Positions 52,846-64,000 of a stretch of DNA of 64,000 nt are shown here, piece by piece; position 1 is the stretch's first letter, and each line of letters begins with the position of its first letter. The translations under genes were made by a program, and so were the position numbers. The stretch comes from Endocalyx cinctus (taxonomy: Eukaryota; Ascomycota; Sordariomycetes; Amphisphaeriales; Apiosporaceae), in assembly GCA_001600455.1 (NCBI GenBank), contig BCKC01000003.1:3916206-3980205 (forward strand), written 5' to 3'. A model generated the notes under the pieces. It did not search any database. It was not told where the DNA came from and worked only from the letters and a program-made list of their open reading frames with translations.

Positions 52846-53968
52846 ATGAGTTCGTCAAAAGATGGCAAAGAGAGGAAGGGTATGGGAAAGGTCTTGTACC
52901 GAGTGAGGACTGTCTTCAAGAAAGGTGAAGGGTCGAAAAAGACGGCGTCCGGCATCGCTCCACCTGCTAGCGGAACTGCACTCATAAGGTAACTATTTTC
53001 TTTTCTCACTTCGTCGCCCTTCTATTATGGTCAAGTGCAACTAACACGATGGGAAGCCCACCCGCTCCGGTGCCGTCTAAGAAAACTCCGGCGTATGAGG
53101 ATGCTACTAGGATTCCTAGAATCCAAGTTCACGAAGAGCGGGCCAAGAAGCTTGGTTCCAGATATGGCTTGGAAATAAAACCCAGCGAATGGCATTCTAC
53201 CGACGGTGAAGTTCTCAGAATCGACAAGCCCGTACGCATGCGGATTCACCGAGAATGCCACAGGTGTCACGCCATGTTCGGCGCCAGCAACCGCTGCTCT
53301 AACTGTCAACATCAGCGATGCAAGCAATGTGCTCGATATCCGCTTAAGCTCAGCGAGGCCGAGAGACAAACCAACCGTCAGAAGAGAGAAGGTTTGATCC
53401 AAAAACACAAGGATATGGCACCGATCATACCAAGCTACGACTTCTCCGAATACACGGAAAAGGTCGTATTGAAACGCCCTAGCAAGACCGGCGGCCAAGA
53501 CTTGGTTTACAAGGGCCGACCCCGGATGCGTGTGCGAAGACATTGCCATCTCTGCAATAGTCTCATCTCTTCTCACGGAAATAAGCCGCGATCATGCGAC
53601 AATTGCGGACACCGTCGTTGCGGAGACTGCCCCCGAAACCCGTAAGTCACTTTTTTTCTTTGAACTCATGTTACTACCGTAGCATATTCTAATGCTCCAA
53701 CGCTAGGGACGCCAAAAACAAGTACCCTTATGGATATCCGAACGACGATCCTGGCCCAAACTCGAAAGGTATTTACGCCTGCCACGAGTGCAAAGAGAAA
53801 TTCCCATCCGACTCGGAACAAGGTACTACCGAATGCGCAAAATGTTCGCACACGAGATGTGATAAATGTCGTCGAGTGAGACCAAGAAGAGTGGAGCCAG
53901 AGCCGGACCCCGACATTCTCGAGAGCGTACGACGTCAGATGGAGCGATTGAAGACCGGCGAGACTTAA
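52846..53968 (+). CDS. Protein with three tandem CxxC..CxxC..C..C modules, 3 exons, 336 aa
   Basis: Proposed exons: 52846-52988, 53036-53641 and 53707-53968, with introns of 47 and 65 nt. The first 50 residues are basic. Then come three similar Cys modules with the pattern CxxC, 9-14 residues, CxxC-x4-C-x2-C: residues 122-146 (CHRCHAMFGASNRCSNC then QHQRCKQC), 218-246 (CHLCNSLIS then SCDNCGHRRCGDC) and 275-304 (CHECKEKF then ECAKCSHTRCDKC). Each has a His and an Arg just before the fifth Cys. Six Cys plus a His per module suggests zinc binding, like a zinc ribbon or a small treble-clef unit. The C-terminus is acidic and then helical (DILESVRRQMERLKTGET). I do not recognise a named family; binding to protein or nucleic acid is possible. 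It sits alone between two gene-poor regions, 3.3 kb downstream of nothing recognisable. Confidence 0.85.
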
Positions 53969-55889
53969 TAGATAATGCGGTTCATTTCTTATTTGGTTCC
54001 CCTTCGGACCGTCAGCCGTCGAAACTTTTTACATTTCGAATTCGGCTACACATACACCTACGCACACCTCCAATATCATTCTACACGACTCGATTTGGCA
54101 TTCTTTAAAATAGTATGGATTTTTTTTTTCTCCTCTTACGGCTTGGGGCCGAGGTTGCTTTGACGTTTACTTCTGCGAGGATACGACGATAACGACCAGC
54201 ATATTATATGCATTATACCAATTTTTGCTTCGTTTCTTGTTTTTACCTTTATTAAGCATCGACTTCGTTATATACATTAGCGTATGGTTACTTTTCGACG
54301 GAATAATTTTTATTTCTACGTCTTGGGAAGGGTAGGACGGGGCGTCTATCAATGTTTTTTTTTTTTTACCCTTCGATTCGGGTTAGATTTCCCCTTCTTT
54401 CATAGAGGGGGAGGGAGAAGCGGTTCGGGGATACGTTCCGAGTTTATCTTTCTTTACATATTCAAGCGAGTGGCGACATGAGATGATACAAAACTAACTG
54501 TTGGCGATCGGGTTGCTGGAAATTAAAGAAGAAGGATAAAAAAAGGAGCAAGATGCATGGCATAATGAAGGTAGCCACTGAGAGAAAGACATATTCCCCC
54601 CTCCATTTCAAACCTAAAACTCAACATACTTAGATAGCATTACACGTTCCTCCTGAAAGAAAATTACTACGTTTACTTTCCTCTAATACCTCGGTCTAAG
54701 ATGCAGAGTATCCATGGATGTACATGATATGCTGCTGCTCGTGCAAAATTTGGAGTCCCATCGTTTCATTGCAGAAAGGAAGGGAAAGAAAAAAAAAAAA
54801 AAAAAAAAAACTTGACTATGCACGTCATTGAGGAACTTTGCATTATTGGATAGGGATGCATACTATCGTCACCCGCTCCCCTCACGATGATAAACCCAGT
54901 TCTAGTATACCTTCTTCTTTTTCATTTAATAAAAATATGCACCTCATTCTTTGCTTTTTTTTTTTCATCCGTCCTCCCACCCTCCCTACTCCAATCTTCT
55001 CCCTCTTCTTATGTAAGTGGTCACTTTTCTTTTTCTTCTCCAGTTTTCATGTAGTATATAAAGAAGAGACAGACAGAAAATAAATAAAAGCCATGCAAAG
55101 TTTCCCCACTCTCTTTCTATGGCTTTTTTTTTTTTAAAAAATCATAAACGACGTTACACCGCATACCGTTCATATCACTTGCAGGAGAAGAACACCAAAC
55201 AACCAAGGAAAAATAATAAATAATACGATAAAATAAAATAGATGATGTTGTATAGTATACTATTAAGATTTTATCTTACTCCACTTTACCATTATATGCA
55301 TCTTGCATAGGTGAGTAAGAAAGGTACCTTTGGATCCATTATGTATATGTAATTCCTCATACCCCCGTAACTCGCCGTATGGTTGGTTATCCGTTCTACC
55401 GGGATAATGTTTCCCTTGACCGTTTTTTTGGTATCTGGTTGTTTGGGTTTTATGACTTGTAAGCCAATGATTAAAATGATAGGTTTATTTATTTTCATCA
55501 CCCATTTATATACTATTGATTATTCACTTCCTCCTCGTTACCTATTCTGAGCTGTCTACCAGAACTGGCTTGTAATCAATCACGTAGATCCCGTTCAGAC
55601 CCCGTACTCGTTCCCTCCGGTATCCCGCTGCTTCGGGTCCATTTGATGATGTTGGTTGTTTCAATTTATTTTTGTATATTTATGGCTTGCTTTTTTTTTT
55701 TATCCCTCTCCTTACCTCGGGGTACGTAAGAAATCGTTAGTGGTAACGTAGGCTTGTCTGACAACATGTTAAACGAGAAAAGCCCGTAATATAACGTAAG
55801 GGAATATGAAACAATAGAAAGGGGGGGGAGGGGAGAAAAGGTCATTAGGGACGTTCACGAGTCTTGTATGGCATGTATTCATCACACTA

Positions 55890-55916
55890 TGTGTGTGTGT
55901 GTGTGTTTGTGTGTGT
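55890..55916. repeat. (TG)n microsatellite
   Basis: Near-perfect TG run with one interruption. Confidence 0.9.
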
Positions 55917-56505
55917 CTCCCCACACCATACGTATACACACACACGCACATATTTATGTACGAGTAGTGTATATCATGTACTTAGAAATCTCCAAAACGA
56001 AATATATGTTTCTGTTAGTGTTTTTTTCCCTCCTCTCCTGGATTCGTCAACTCGCATATATGCTTCTCTGAAACTTACATTGCATATGCTTGTTTTATGA
56101 GTAACAAAGAGAAATGGGGGCAAAAAAAAAAAAAAAACGTACCTACATATTAAGTGGCTGTAAATCTGTCTTTGGCTGGGCTGAATCAAGCCAGTGGCGT
56201 CCGGGGAGTATCTCCTTTCTGGATTCCAATATAACGTAAAACCGCTGTTGCCGTTGAATCCCGGACGTTTCGGAAGATGCCTTTTCGAGGTCGGAACGCC
56301 TTTTGCTTACCTTTTTTTTTTCCTTAGGGTAGATCGTAACCGACGTCAGATACAGGTCGGTACAAGGTTTTTTTTTTTTTTACTGAGCACTTTTTTATGA
56401 TAACCATACTTGGTTTTCTACGGTTGTTTTTAGTCATCCTCCCTTCGTTTAACTTGATATGCAAGCTCCATCTCTCGGGTAGCATTATATCATCGATATT
56501 CGGTG

Positions 56506-56531
56506 CTGTGTGTGTATGTGTGTGTGTGTGT
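56506..56531. repeat. (TG)n microsatellite
   Basis: TG run with one TA interruption. Confidence 0.9.
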
Positions 56532-58129
56532 TTTTCCAACCCATCTGCATCTAACATATGTAATACATACACGCACATACACCTACACACCCTCTCATTA
56601 GATGTTTTTTTGACATTAAGTGGGGGAGGTGCATAGCTCCAACAAAGCACGAGACGAGACAAACAACTCTCAAAGTGTCTAATTACCCTTTCCCGTACAC
56701 ACACCTGCGTTTAACCGCGCGTGTTCGGCCTTCGTGATTTTTTTTTTTTGGGTGGGGGGTGCTAAGGGGGGGATTGATTTAAATCTTGGGGAGGGAAGCT
56801 AGTTGTAATGACAACCATTCGGCCGTGGGTTTTAACTTAATTTGACGTTGCATATAGTATCCCCGATGCGTAAAGTACTGAAAAAGCTATGGCGGTATGG
56901 TACCGTATTACACACAATACATACATATATTATGCGGTAGTTTGCAGTTCTTTTCATTCCTTCCTTCCCATGTGCCTCCCTACCTTAGCACGTAGTTAGT
57001 TGTACGTTGCGCTGCATAATCACGGCATGTCACCTAAGGGGATTGACACTTGAAGCCTGGATATACTTCATGAATACTTCTCCAAGTATGATATACGTAT
57101 CTGCGTTTTTTTTTTTCCGTCGTGGTAAATGTAATGGCTATTTTCTTCCTTCGTAACCACGAGGTCACTCGTAGCCACACACACGCAGATAGCCTATTTT
57201 TCTTTCGAGGCCTTTTTTTTTTTTTTCGTCCATCCAACCAAGGCACTGCATGTATGTATGTATTGATGGAGTAGATGGGATGGGAAATCCTTCCTCCTTG
57301 TGTCCAATACTACCAAAAACAAAATAACTTCAAGCGCAGCAGACGCCAAAATGTGGCGAGCTGATGAGACAATTCATCTCCCCGTGTCACACACTCATAT
57401 CTTCTTACTTATGTAATTTCCTATTTGATATAATAATAATAATAACAACAACATAAGCTAAAAGAAATGAGAGAGGAAAGGGAGAGGAAACCCCCCCCCC
57501 AAAAAAAAAAAAAAAAAAGTCCTATCCACAATGTCGGGTTCAGGTTTAAGGGACAAAGTCAGAAAAAAAGATATATACATGTGTAAAACGTGCGGTACTT
57601 CCCCGTCACTCTTTGATCCGCGGTGCGGTAAGTAACATCCGTACGTGCGGAGGGTAAAATGCGGTTGGTTGTTAGGATTTTAACTTTTCAAAACCCGATC
57701 GACGACGCAGATACGACGTGCTTGTTACTTACTACCTGCTTCCAAGTACTTGGGTACTTATTATGATGATTATTATTTTCCCTCTTTGACAACAAACAAC
57801 ATACTTTAATAACATGCATACACACCTACATAAATACATACATATATCCATAGGATGCTACCTATATAATATACGTATTCTATATACCTACAAATACACC
57901 CGCACCAAATACACATCTCGAATTTTTTTTTCGAAAATAAAAACTGCGCCTCCACATTTCAACTATTTCAATATTTCAGCTGCTCCCTTGCGGCGTAGGT
58001 CTAGAGCAGCGTAGCTATATGGATGGAGAATAAGCAAGCAACCGGTTCTTCCTCCACTCTCTTTTTTTTCTTTCTTTTCTTTCCTAACCGAATAATAGAG
58101 CCGAAAAACACTTACGGAATGATCTGATC

Positions 58130-59147
58130 ATGGCCTACTTTTCGGGCCTCCAAGACCTGCTAACTCGGGATCCATCCCTATTGCTCGAGTTTGGGGATCG
58201 AAGGGTAAGAAGACAGTTGTTGCTCTTGTAGCTGTAATATAGCTTGTTTTACTTAATATTAGGTAAATAAGTAGTTGGTTTGTTTTGAGCTTTGATGTCG
58301 TCCCCTTATCCCTTTCTTCCCCTATGTAAGGAGAAGTGAGTACTGGACCCGTCCCAATAACCTAATCATATGATCAAGATAATATTACACATAATATACC
58401 TTCTCGGTAAAATGTGAGAAAAAAAAAAAAAAACTAACAATCAAAGCAATGCAATCCGTTCTCACGTTATCTCTCGCTTCTGCGGATAGTAAAGATGAAA
58501 TATATTAGCTTGCAGTAAACTGAAGCAGCCAAATAAGCAAGAAGAGAATTTTTGACGTCATTTATCGTACGTTTTTCTTTTTGTCTCCCTCTGTCTTATT
58601 ATCTTGAGGTCATTTATTCAATTATATCTTGATATTTATCCAAAAAGTCCTTTTACTTCAGCTCCTAACCCAAAAGAACAATCCTTTTATGGTAAAAATG
58701 AGCGGTGAGACGTTTCTTCCTCCTTTTTTTCTTCCTCTGTAAGCAGCGATGTGGCGTGGATAATGGGGAATCGGATTCATCAAAAGTCCGTTTTTTTCTT
58801 CATCTTAGACGACGAATGTGACGATATCGGATTGGATTTGGCTAATGGATACGCCGGTAAGTCACTCTCTAAGAGGAGCTTCGAGTTCATGTATCTTCAC
58901 TTGATTTCTTTCTTTTTCTCCCTCTTACGTGGCGTGTCCTTGATGAACGGCAATGGATCGCGAGAGATCAGACGAGGAGGCCATTCAGCCCTCGTTCCGA
59001 GCTGTCTGGCAAGTCTTGGAAGAAGTAGATAGAAACTTAGCTAGTTACAGATATATACATTCATGCGGCCGAACCCGACTCTGGTCTTGGTATTTTGTTA
59101 TCATCTACCCGTTTGGAACTAGATATCTGAAGAAATTTAATCGATGA
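58130..59147 (+). CDS. Doubtful small gene, 3 exons, about 101 aa
   Basis: Possible exons 58130-58204, 58809-58856 and 58965-59147, all in phase 0. Exon 1 codes MAYFSGLQDLLTRDPSLLLE and stops at a GTAAGA donor. The 48-nt middle exon is flanked by a good pyrimidine tract plus TTAG acceptor and a GTAAGT donor. The last exon codes RSDEEAIQPSFRAVWQVLEE and continues to a stop. The parts read like protein, but the first intron would be about 600 nt, far longer than any other here, and a further exon may be missing. No family is recognised. Confidence 0.28.
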
Positions 59148-59658
59148 GGGAGAAACGACATAATAACCACCTACTTTTTCATGCATTATCCTCTTAATGG
59201 AACTATGAGATACTGAACATTCGATTTACGAAGTTGAGATTTCTCGGAACACGAAACATACGTAAAATCTTGAAGGTGAAGTACCTAAGGGGGGTAAAGT
59301 GATCAGCACGTCAAAGCAGATAAACACACATCTTTTATCTAGCTAGTTGGTAATAATAAGTATGAGTACAGGCTATCTTGATCCTTGGCTCTATATCACC
59401 TTATCCTTGGTTCATGACGCCTTCCGTATGCAGGACCTACTTTTCCACGCCCAGTCCCCTTTTCTGACTTTTCTTAACCCCTAATCAACCAGCGCTACAA
59501 GGATGAATTAGTTCTCATACCCGAACATGACTTTTCACCCTGCTGGATCATATAAGAAACTTTTACGCTTTCAACGTCAAATCAAGTTGCAAGATGAACT
59601 TAATATCCACGTTACATCCGGAAAACGCAAACATTTTTAGTAAGTCCATCTATCTCAG
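59148..59658. other. Intergenic region downstream of the Clr2-like gene
   Basis: No gene is seen; AT-rich spacer holding the 3' side of the Clr2-like gene. Confidence 0.45.
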
Positions 59659-61636
59659 CTAGTCCTCCGCTATATCCGCAAACGTCAAATCTTCCCTCTT
59701 AGTGAAGACGGCGCCTTCCACCGTATCGGCGCGGTTCTTCTTCCGGCCGCGGCAGCGGCCGTTCGAGTCAGCCCTGTTGTTGAGGCAAGCCTTGACGTCG
59801 AGGACTTTGCCCTCGCTCTTCAGCTTCTCGAACTCGGCCGCATTCAGGGTCCGGGCGATCTTCTCCGTCTCGTAGAACCTGCCCCTAACGCTCTTCTTGT
59901 CGATCTCGATCCCCTGCGCCACGGGCACCCATTCGGCCTGCTTGCCCGCGACCGCCAGGATGCCGTTCCGGAAGAGCTTCTCGCGCTCGAGAGACGGCGG
60001 TAGCGGGCGAGGCACCTGGGGTGTCGGGAGCGGCGTTTCCAGCGGGACCTCCTCCAGGCGCCAGACATCGCCCTTGAAATAGAACCCCTTTTGCTCTTCC
60101 GGCGGCTGGAACAGTATTTCGGAGATCACCATCACGATAGGTAACGACTTATTCCAGCGCGGGTCCAGGTCTTGCAAGCGCAGACGCACGGCTTCGTTCA
60201 GACCGATCTTTTCGGCCCCGAAAAAGACGCCGGCGTAAGAGTCGATCCCGCTGGGATTCGGTTTAAGACGGTTAAATAATGAATAGGAATGATCGACAAT
60301 TATAGCGGCGAGCTTCGATGCCTCGAGGGAGAGTGCTTCCTTCTTGGGCGTCGAATTGCTCCAAAGTTGGAATTCCAACTGCGCCCAATTGAAATCTTTC
60401 ATATCCTGGCCACTCGATTCGAACTCTTTGAGTTTCTCGAACAGATTTGGAACACTGAAGGCTAAGAATGGACGCATTTCTAGCTCAGATTTGATCAAGT
60501 TGGGAAGTGGGTGAAGAGCGTAGGTGAGAGGTGATATTAAATGAGCATCTGACCCCTCATATCTTTTCAGGACTAGACCGATTCTCCAGGCAGCATTATT
60601 CTGGAACCATACCATCTCGCCCTCTCTGTAAAGATGGTCACGATCTCTGTTTACTAGCGTGCGGTTTCCGGTGTAATAAGGAACTGATGGGCCGCTTGGT
60701 TTAGGGGCAGATTGGGGAGGAGGTTGAGAGGAAGGTCTGGGCGGAGCTTGGGGCATTACCTGGGGCATAACCTGGGATGAAGGCTGCGGTATAATCTGTG
60801 GAGGTTGCTGGATAGAGAGTTGTTTGGCTTGCGGTGTATGGGTTGGAGCTGGAGCTGGAGCTGGAGCTGGAGCTGGAGCTGGAGCTGGAGCAGGTACAGG
60901 AGCAGGAGCAGGTGCAGGAGAATGCGCAGGAGCAGGTACAGGTGCAGGAGCGGGTGCGGGTGTAGGTGCGGGTGCCGAAGCTGGAGACTGAACAGATGGT
61001 TTACTCGCCGCTGCCGCCGCCGCCGTAGCCTTGAGCTTTTTCTCCTTGGTAACAGCTCTTTTCGCTACCAACTCTGTACAAATGATGCAGGAACACTGCT
61101 TCATATCTCGAATGCCTCCGCTCAAGTACAATAAATGTGGAAAGAATTCTTCTGGTGATGTATAGAATTTTGATGCTGAACTTGGGTGCCCAAAAAGGCA
61201 GGTCTTATTTCCTGTAATGATAATGATGATGATAGCCTTTAGCAGGTGGCCAGATAACGTACTGCAGAAATAAACTTACTAGCTTGGTGTTGAGGTTTAC
61301 CGCGCCGAAGATGATAATTTTGAGGTAAGTTTTCTAAGAAACAGGTGCGATCTAACGATATATTAGAATATACCTGGTATGTAACGAATGGCTGAACTTA
61401 CCGTCATCCGGTGGTAGAAGCTCATGAGCGAGCATAGCACCTAGCTTGAATTTCCAGGTATTATATACCTCATCGTCAAGTGCAATAAGTTCATAAGCAA
61501 CGGCAATCTTGTCCCAAGCCTTGCCGTCACTGTAAGTGCATCGGAAGGGGTAAGCCTCTACAATATCACCGGCGGCCGCAGCGCTTTTCCCCGAAGGTTG
61601 CGTATTTATCGAACCTTTCCCTTTATTCGACGCCAT
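59659..61636 (-). CDS. clr2: Clr2-like transcription-silencing protein, 3 exons, 613 aa
   Basis: Probable homologue of cryptic loci regulator 2, a subunit of the SHREC histone deacetylase/remodelling complex that silences heterochromatin. Exons: 61636-61402, 61333-61280 and 61211-59659; both introns are 68 nt, and splicing gives LLPPDDENLPQNYHLRRG and then NKTCLFGHPSSASKF. The first 150 residues carry the likely Clr2 N-terminal block: EEFFPHLLYLSGG followed by the CSCIIC cysteine motif (residues about 136-141). A long Ala/Pro repeat follows (about 165-225). Then comes a folded C-terminal region with LYREGEMVWFQNNAAWRIGL and VLKRYEGSDAHLISPLTYAL, a BAH/Tudor-like beta-rich stretch also typical of fungal Clr2. 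The start is the ATG at 61636. The family assignment is by motif layout and is moderate. Confidence 0.68.
60845..60976. repeat. Hexanucleotide tandem repeat coding Ala-Pro
   Basis: Seven perfect ggagct units (60845-60886) followed by about 15 degenerate units of the same length (ggagca, ggtaca, ggtgca and so on). On the minus strand it codes an (Ala-Pro)n tract inside the Clr2-like protein. The frame is kept, as length changes by whole units do not shift it. Confidence 0.93.
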
Positions 61637-63423
61637 GATCGAGATACCGGTGATACACAATCGAAAATTTCGAGATCAGATAACCCCTACCAACCCTCGC
61701 GGTCCACCCGCAGTGGTAAAGAAAAAAAAAGAAGATCAGATAATCCTGATTTTCATGGAGTCGAGGATTAACAGTTCGTAGCTTATACTTGTAATGTGCT
61801 TGTGTATATATATGTCCACGGGTATGTCCAATGGAGAAAATAGAGATCCCAATGTTCACGTGACAATGGACAATATAGGCAATCAGTGAAATGGATGTTT
61901 AGTCAGATGGATGGCCCATAAGCTGATAATGAAGTGCTCGTATTACCAGAGAAAATATCACAGATTAAGACGGTCGAAGAGCTTTTGTCATAGTTAGTAT
62001 ATGCAACCTTGGGAAAAAAAAAGGGGGGGGACGACGGGGGCTATTTTATGAGAGCAATGAATTGATGATTGACTGATTTGACCACCTTAACAACTGAGAC
62101 AGACCTTTAATTTTCATAGATGATGTAACCATATATAAGAGGTAGAATCTCTGAGGAAACTCTTTTAACACTTCCTTATCAATACAGATTCTATTTATTC
62201 TGTATAGGCACCCAAAACTATAGTAATGAAGAAAAAAAGAAGAATTGTTGTAAATATGAATGGTGATGTTGGTATTGGTTGAGTACGCATAAGGCAAAGT
62301 ATGACAAAAAGATAGGACATTCAACCTATTAGCAATGCAGATGGGTTGTTTTCTTTAGCGGGTTACTAGGCAGGTGGTCCTGGCAATTAGGGTCCGACAG
62401 GCTCTGTCTGACAGGCAGAACAGGGTACTTTACCAGGTACCGTAATTCTTTTCCTTAGGAAGGTAGGCGGTCAGTGGAAATTGTCCGTGCCAGGAACACT
62501 TTCAGTGACCATAGCAACGCACAGGCCAATAAACCCATCGTCTCTCATTTCTACAGCAGATGATAATAAATACAGAGTATCCATATTCAGATGCCAATAA
62601 ATGATCATCCTACATCGCATACTTCGTAAACGCCACATATTTCAAAGTTCCACCGATTTCTATGAATTAGATGTCCCTTTTTTTTTCTCTCTCGACATGT
62701 CTAATCCGAGCCAATGGACAAACTTGCGTATTTGATCCGGGACGGAATAAGAATATCGAAAAGCTATAGTTCAGGTCGGGACGGCGTGAGGCGGGTAAAC
62801 TTCACGGGAATAATCACGGAGCAGTTTATGAGAGTACGATGTAATTTCCGGGTATGTGACCTACTAAATCTGAATTGACCATGCTGGACTTAACGGATGA
62901 ATAACGACAAACCCCGGACCATCTTAAATAGTCGCATATAGATATGCCAATGGGCTTCGTCCTGGGCTATATCAACAAACAAAACACAAGAGTATTTAAG
63001 CTGCAAAATAAACTTGTCGTGTTTAACTAATTAGCTAGAAGATATATAGGCAAGTAGGCATGCAGGTAGGTCGGTGATATTTGAATCACTTGGATAGGGT
63101 CTTGAGTAAATTGTCGTTGCGTACGTTTAAAGCAAACCTCACATCGAAACAAATATACGGTGTTATATACAGTTAATACCGATATAAACAAACCCATGGC
63201 CAATCACAATGGCTACAATAACAGCTCTAACTTGACTGAAAGTATGATTTGAAAGGGGCGTTTTTTAACCCGTTCGTGTCAGTCAATAGTAGGCTTACAA
63301 TTATCGAGAGCGCCGGAAGTATAAAAGCCAGACTGATATCAACCTGCAGTGACCCTTCTTCATACATACTATAGATCAATACTATATATGTTAAATCAGA
63401 CAATCCCAATAACTGGCAAAGAC
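61637..63423. other. Intergenic region between divergent Clr2-like and SDR genes
   Basis: 1.8 kb with no gene seen. It has an A/G run near 62011-62030 and otherwise mixed AT-rich sequence. It should hold both promoters. Confidence 0.5.
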
Positions 63424-64000
63424 ATGACGACTTATACTCGGGAAACAGAGGGTCGAACCCTTGTGCAAGACTTTGCGGACCAGGTAAAGGGTAGGACTTG
63501 TAAGTCGAGAAAAGCCCCTTCTCCTCTATTAGTACAGTTAGATATTAAATGCCCATTCGTTCCTAGTTCTCGTGACTGGCCCAACCGGCGGCGGCCTCGG
63601 AGCTGAGACATCCGTGTCCCTCGCAGCCTCATCGCCAGCTATGTTGATTCTGATCGGGCGATCCCCCGACAAGGCACAGCCGACGATCGACGCGATCAAG
63701 GAGACCGACCCGTCCATCAAGGTGAAATTCGTCGCGGCCGAACTATCCTCGATGAAGAGCGTTCGTCAGGCCGCCGACGTTATCCTGCAGGATCGGGAGA
63801 TCGGCAAGATCGACGTCATCATCAACAACGCCGCTATAATGGCCTGCCCCTTCGAGCTCACGGACGAAGGCCTCGAGCTCCAGCTGGCGACCAACTACCT
63901 AGGCCACTTCCTGCTGACGAACAAGCTGCTACCCCTCCTCGCCGCGGGCGCGCGCGTCGTCAACCTCACGAGCTCGGGCCACCGAGCCGGCGGCATCCGC
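63424..64000 (+). CDS. Short-chain dehydrogenase/reductase, 5' part only
   Basis: NAD(P)-dependent oxidoreductase of the classical SDR fold, cut by the window end. Exon 1 is 63424-63499, intron 63500-63566 (67 nt), and exon 2 runs in frame from 63567 to 64000 (170 codons in total). The junction gives KGRTFLVTGPTGGGLG, the TGxxxGxG cofactor loop with a Pro-Thr-Gly variation. Then follow DVIINNAAIM (the NNAG-type motif), TNYLGHFLLTNKLLPLL, and ARVVNLTSSGHRAGG, with Ser of the catalytic triad in the last. The YxxxK lies beyond the window. It resembles retinol dehydrogenase/WW-domain-oxidoreductase-like fungal SDRs; the substrate is unknown. The exon is GC-rich, unlike the upstream spacer. Confidence 0.9.

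Larger units (their letters stand above)
53969..58129. other. Gene-poor region with microsatellites
   Basis: No convincing gene. Pyrimidine- and A-rich runs are frequent (poly-A 54789-54810, T runs near 55124, 56110 and 57215). TG microsatellites lie at 55890-55916 and 56506-56531 and have poly-Cys/Val frames that are artefacts. Confidence 0.5.

Noticed and set aside
55769..56704. Frames rich in Cys/Val or His/Thr
   Set aside because: Translations of TG/CA microsatellites.
63446..63466. GGGTTCGACCC-like element on the minus strand, resembling a tRNA T-arm
   Set aside because: Lies within exon 1 of the SDR gene and no acceptor stem, D-arm or anticodon arm can be drawn around it.

Overview
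This window looks like nuclear DNA of a filamentous ascomycete (Pezizomycotina, probably Sordariomycetes). The genes have short spliceosomal introns (46-151 nt) with GT-AG ends and CTAAC-like branch sites. Compact intron-poor genes alternate with long AT-rich gene-free stretches. The products are fungal: a Zn2Cys6 regulator with a fungal-specific domain, a fungal-type protein kinase C, ALG3, RIB7 and a Clr2-like silencing factor. I built the exon-intron structures by hand from reading frame, splice signals and protein continuity. I recognised no CRISPR array, rRNA, tRNA or intact transposon.

Layout: 1-4950 holds no recognisable gene. From 4951 to 11557 three minus-strand genes follow each other: a Zn2Cys6 transcription factor (5 exons), a DHDPS-family aldolase (4 exons) and the riboflavin-pathway reductase RIB7. 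A small CYSTM protein (+) and a FAD-dependent monooxygenase (-) fill 12.9-15.2 kb. At 16.3-20.1 kb lie a catalytically dead ubiquitin-E2-like protein (+) and a 721-residue single-pass membrane protein (+). A ribokinase (-) and an inositol-monophosphatase-like enzyme (+) then diverge from a shared 0.9-kb promoter region. Next come an HExxH-containing protein rich in amino-acid homopolymers (+), which has an assembly gap in its first intron and one unresolved splice junction, and then protein kinase C (-).

After a long PKC upstream region comes a four-helix membrane protein (-). A convergent pair, an eIF1A-like S1 protein (+) and ALG3 (-), follows a 3.2-kb stretch without genes, and then a D-amino-acid oxidase (-). 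A 10.3-kb gene desert (42520-52845) leads to a protein with three tandem zinc-binding-like Cys modules (+). A second sparse region (54-59.6 kb) contains at most one doubtful small gene. Then comes a Clr2-like transcription-silencing protein (-), and the window ends inside a short-chain dehydrogenase (+).

Most genes are unlinked housekeeping functions: cell-wall signalling (PKC), N-glycosylation (ALG3), riboflavin synthesis (RIB7), sugar and inositol phosphate metabolism, and peroxisomal amino-acid oxidation. I see no biosynthetic cluster. The least explained items are the HExxH protein, the triple Cys-module protein, the 721-residue membrane protein and the long gene-poor stretches carrying a recurrent palindrome (TACCTAGGTA).
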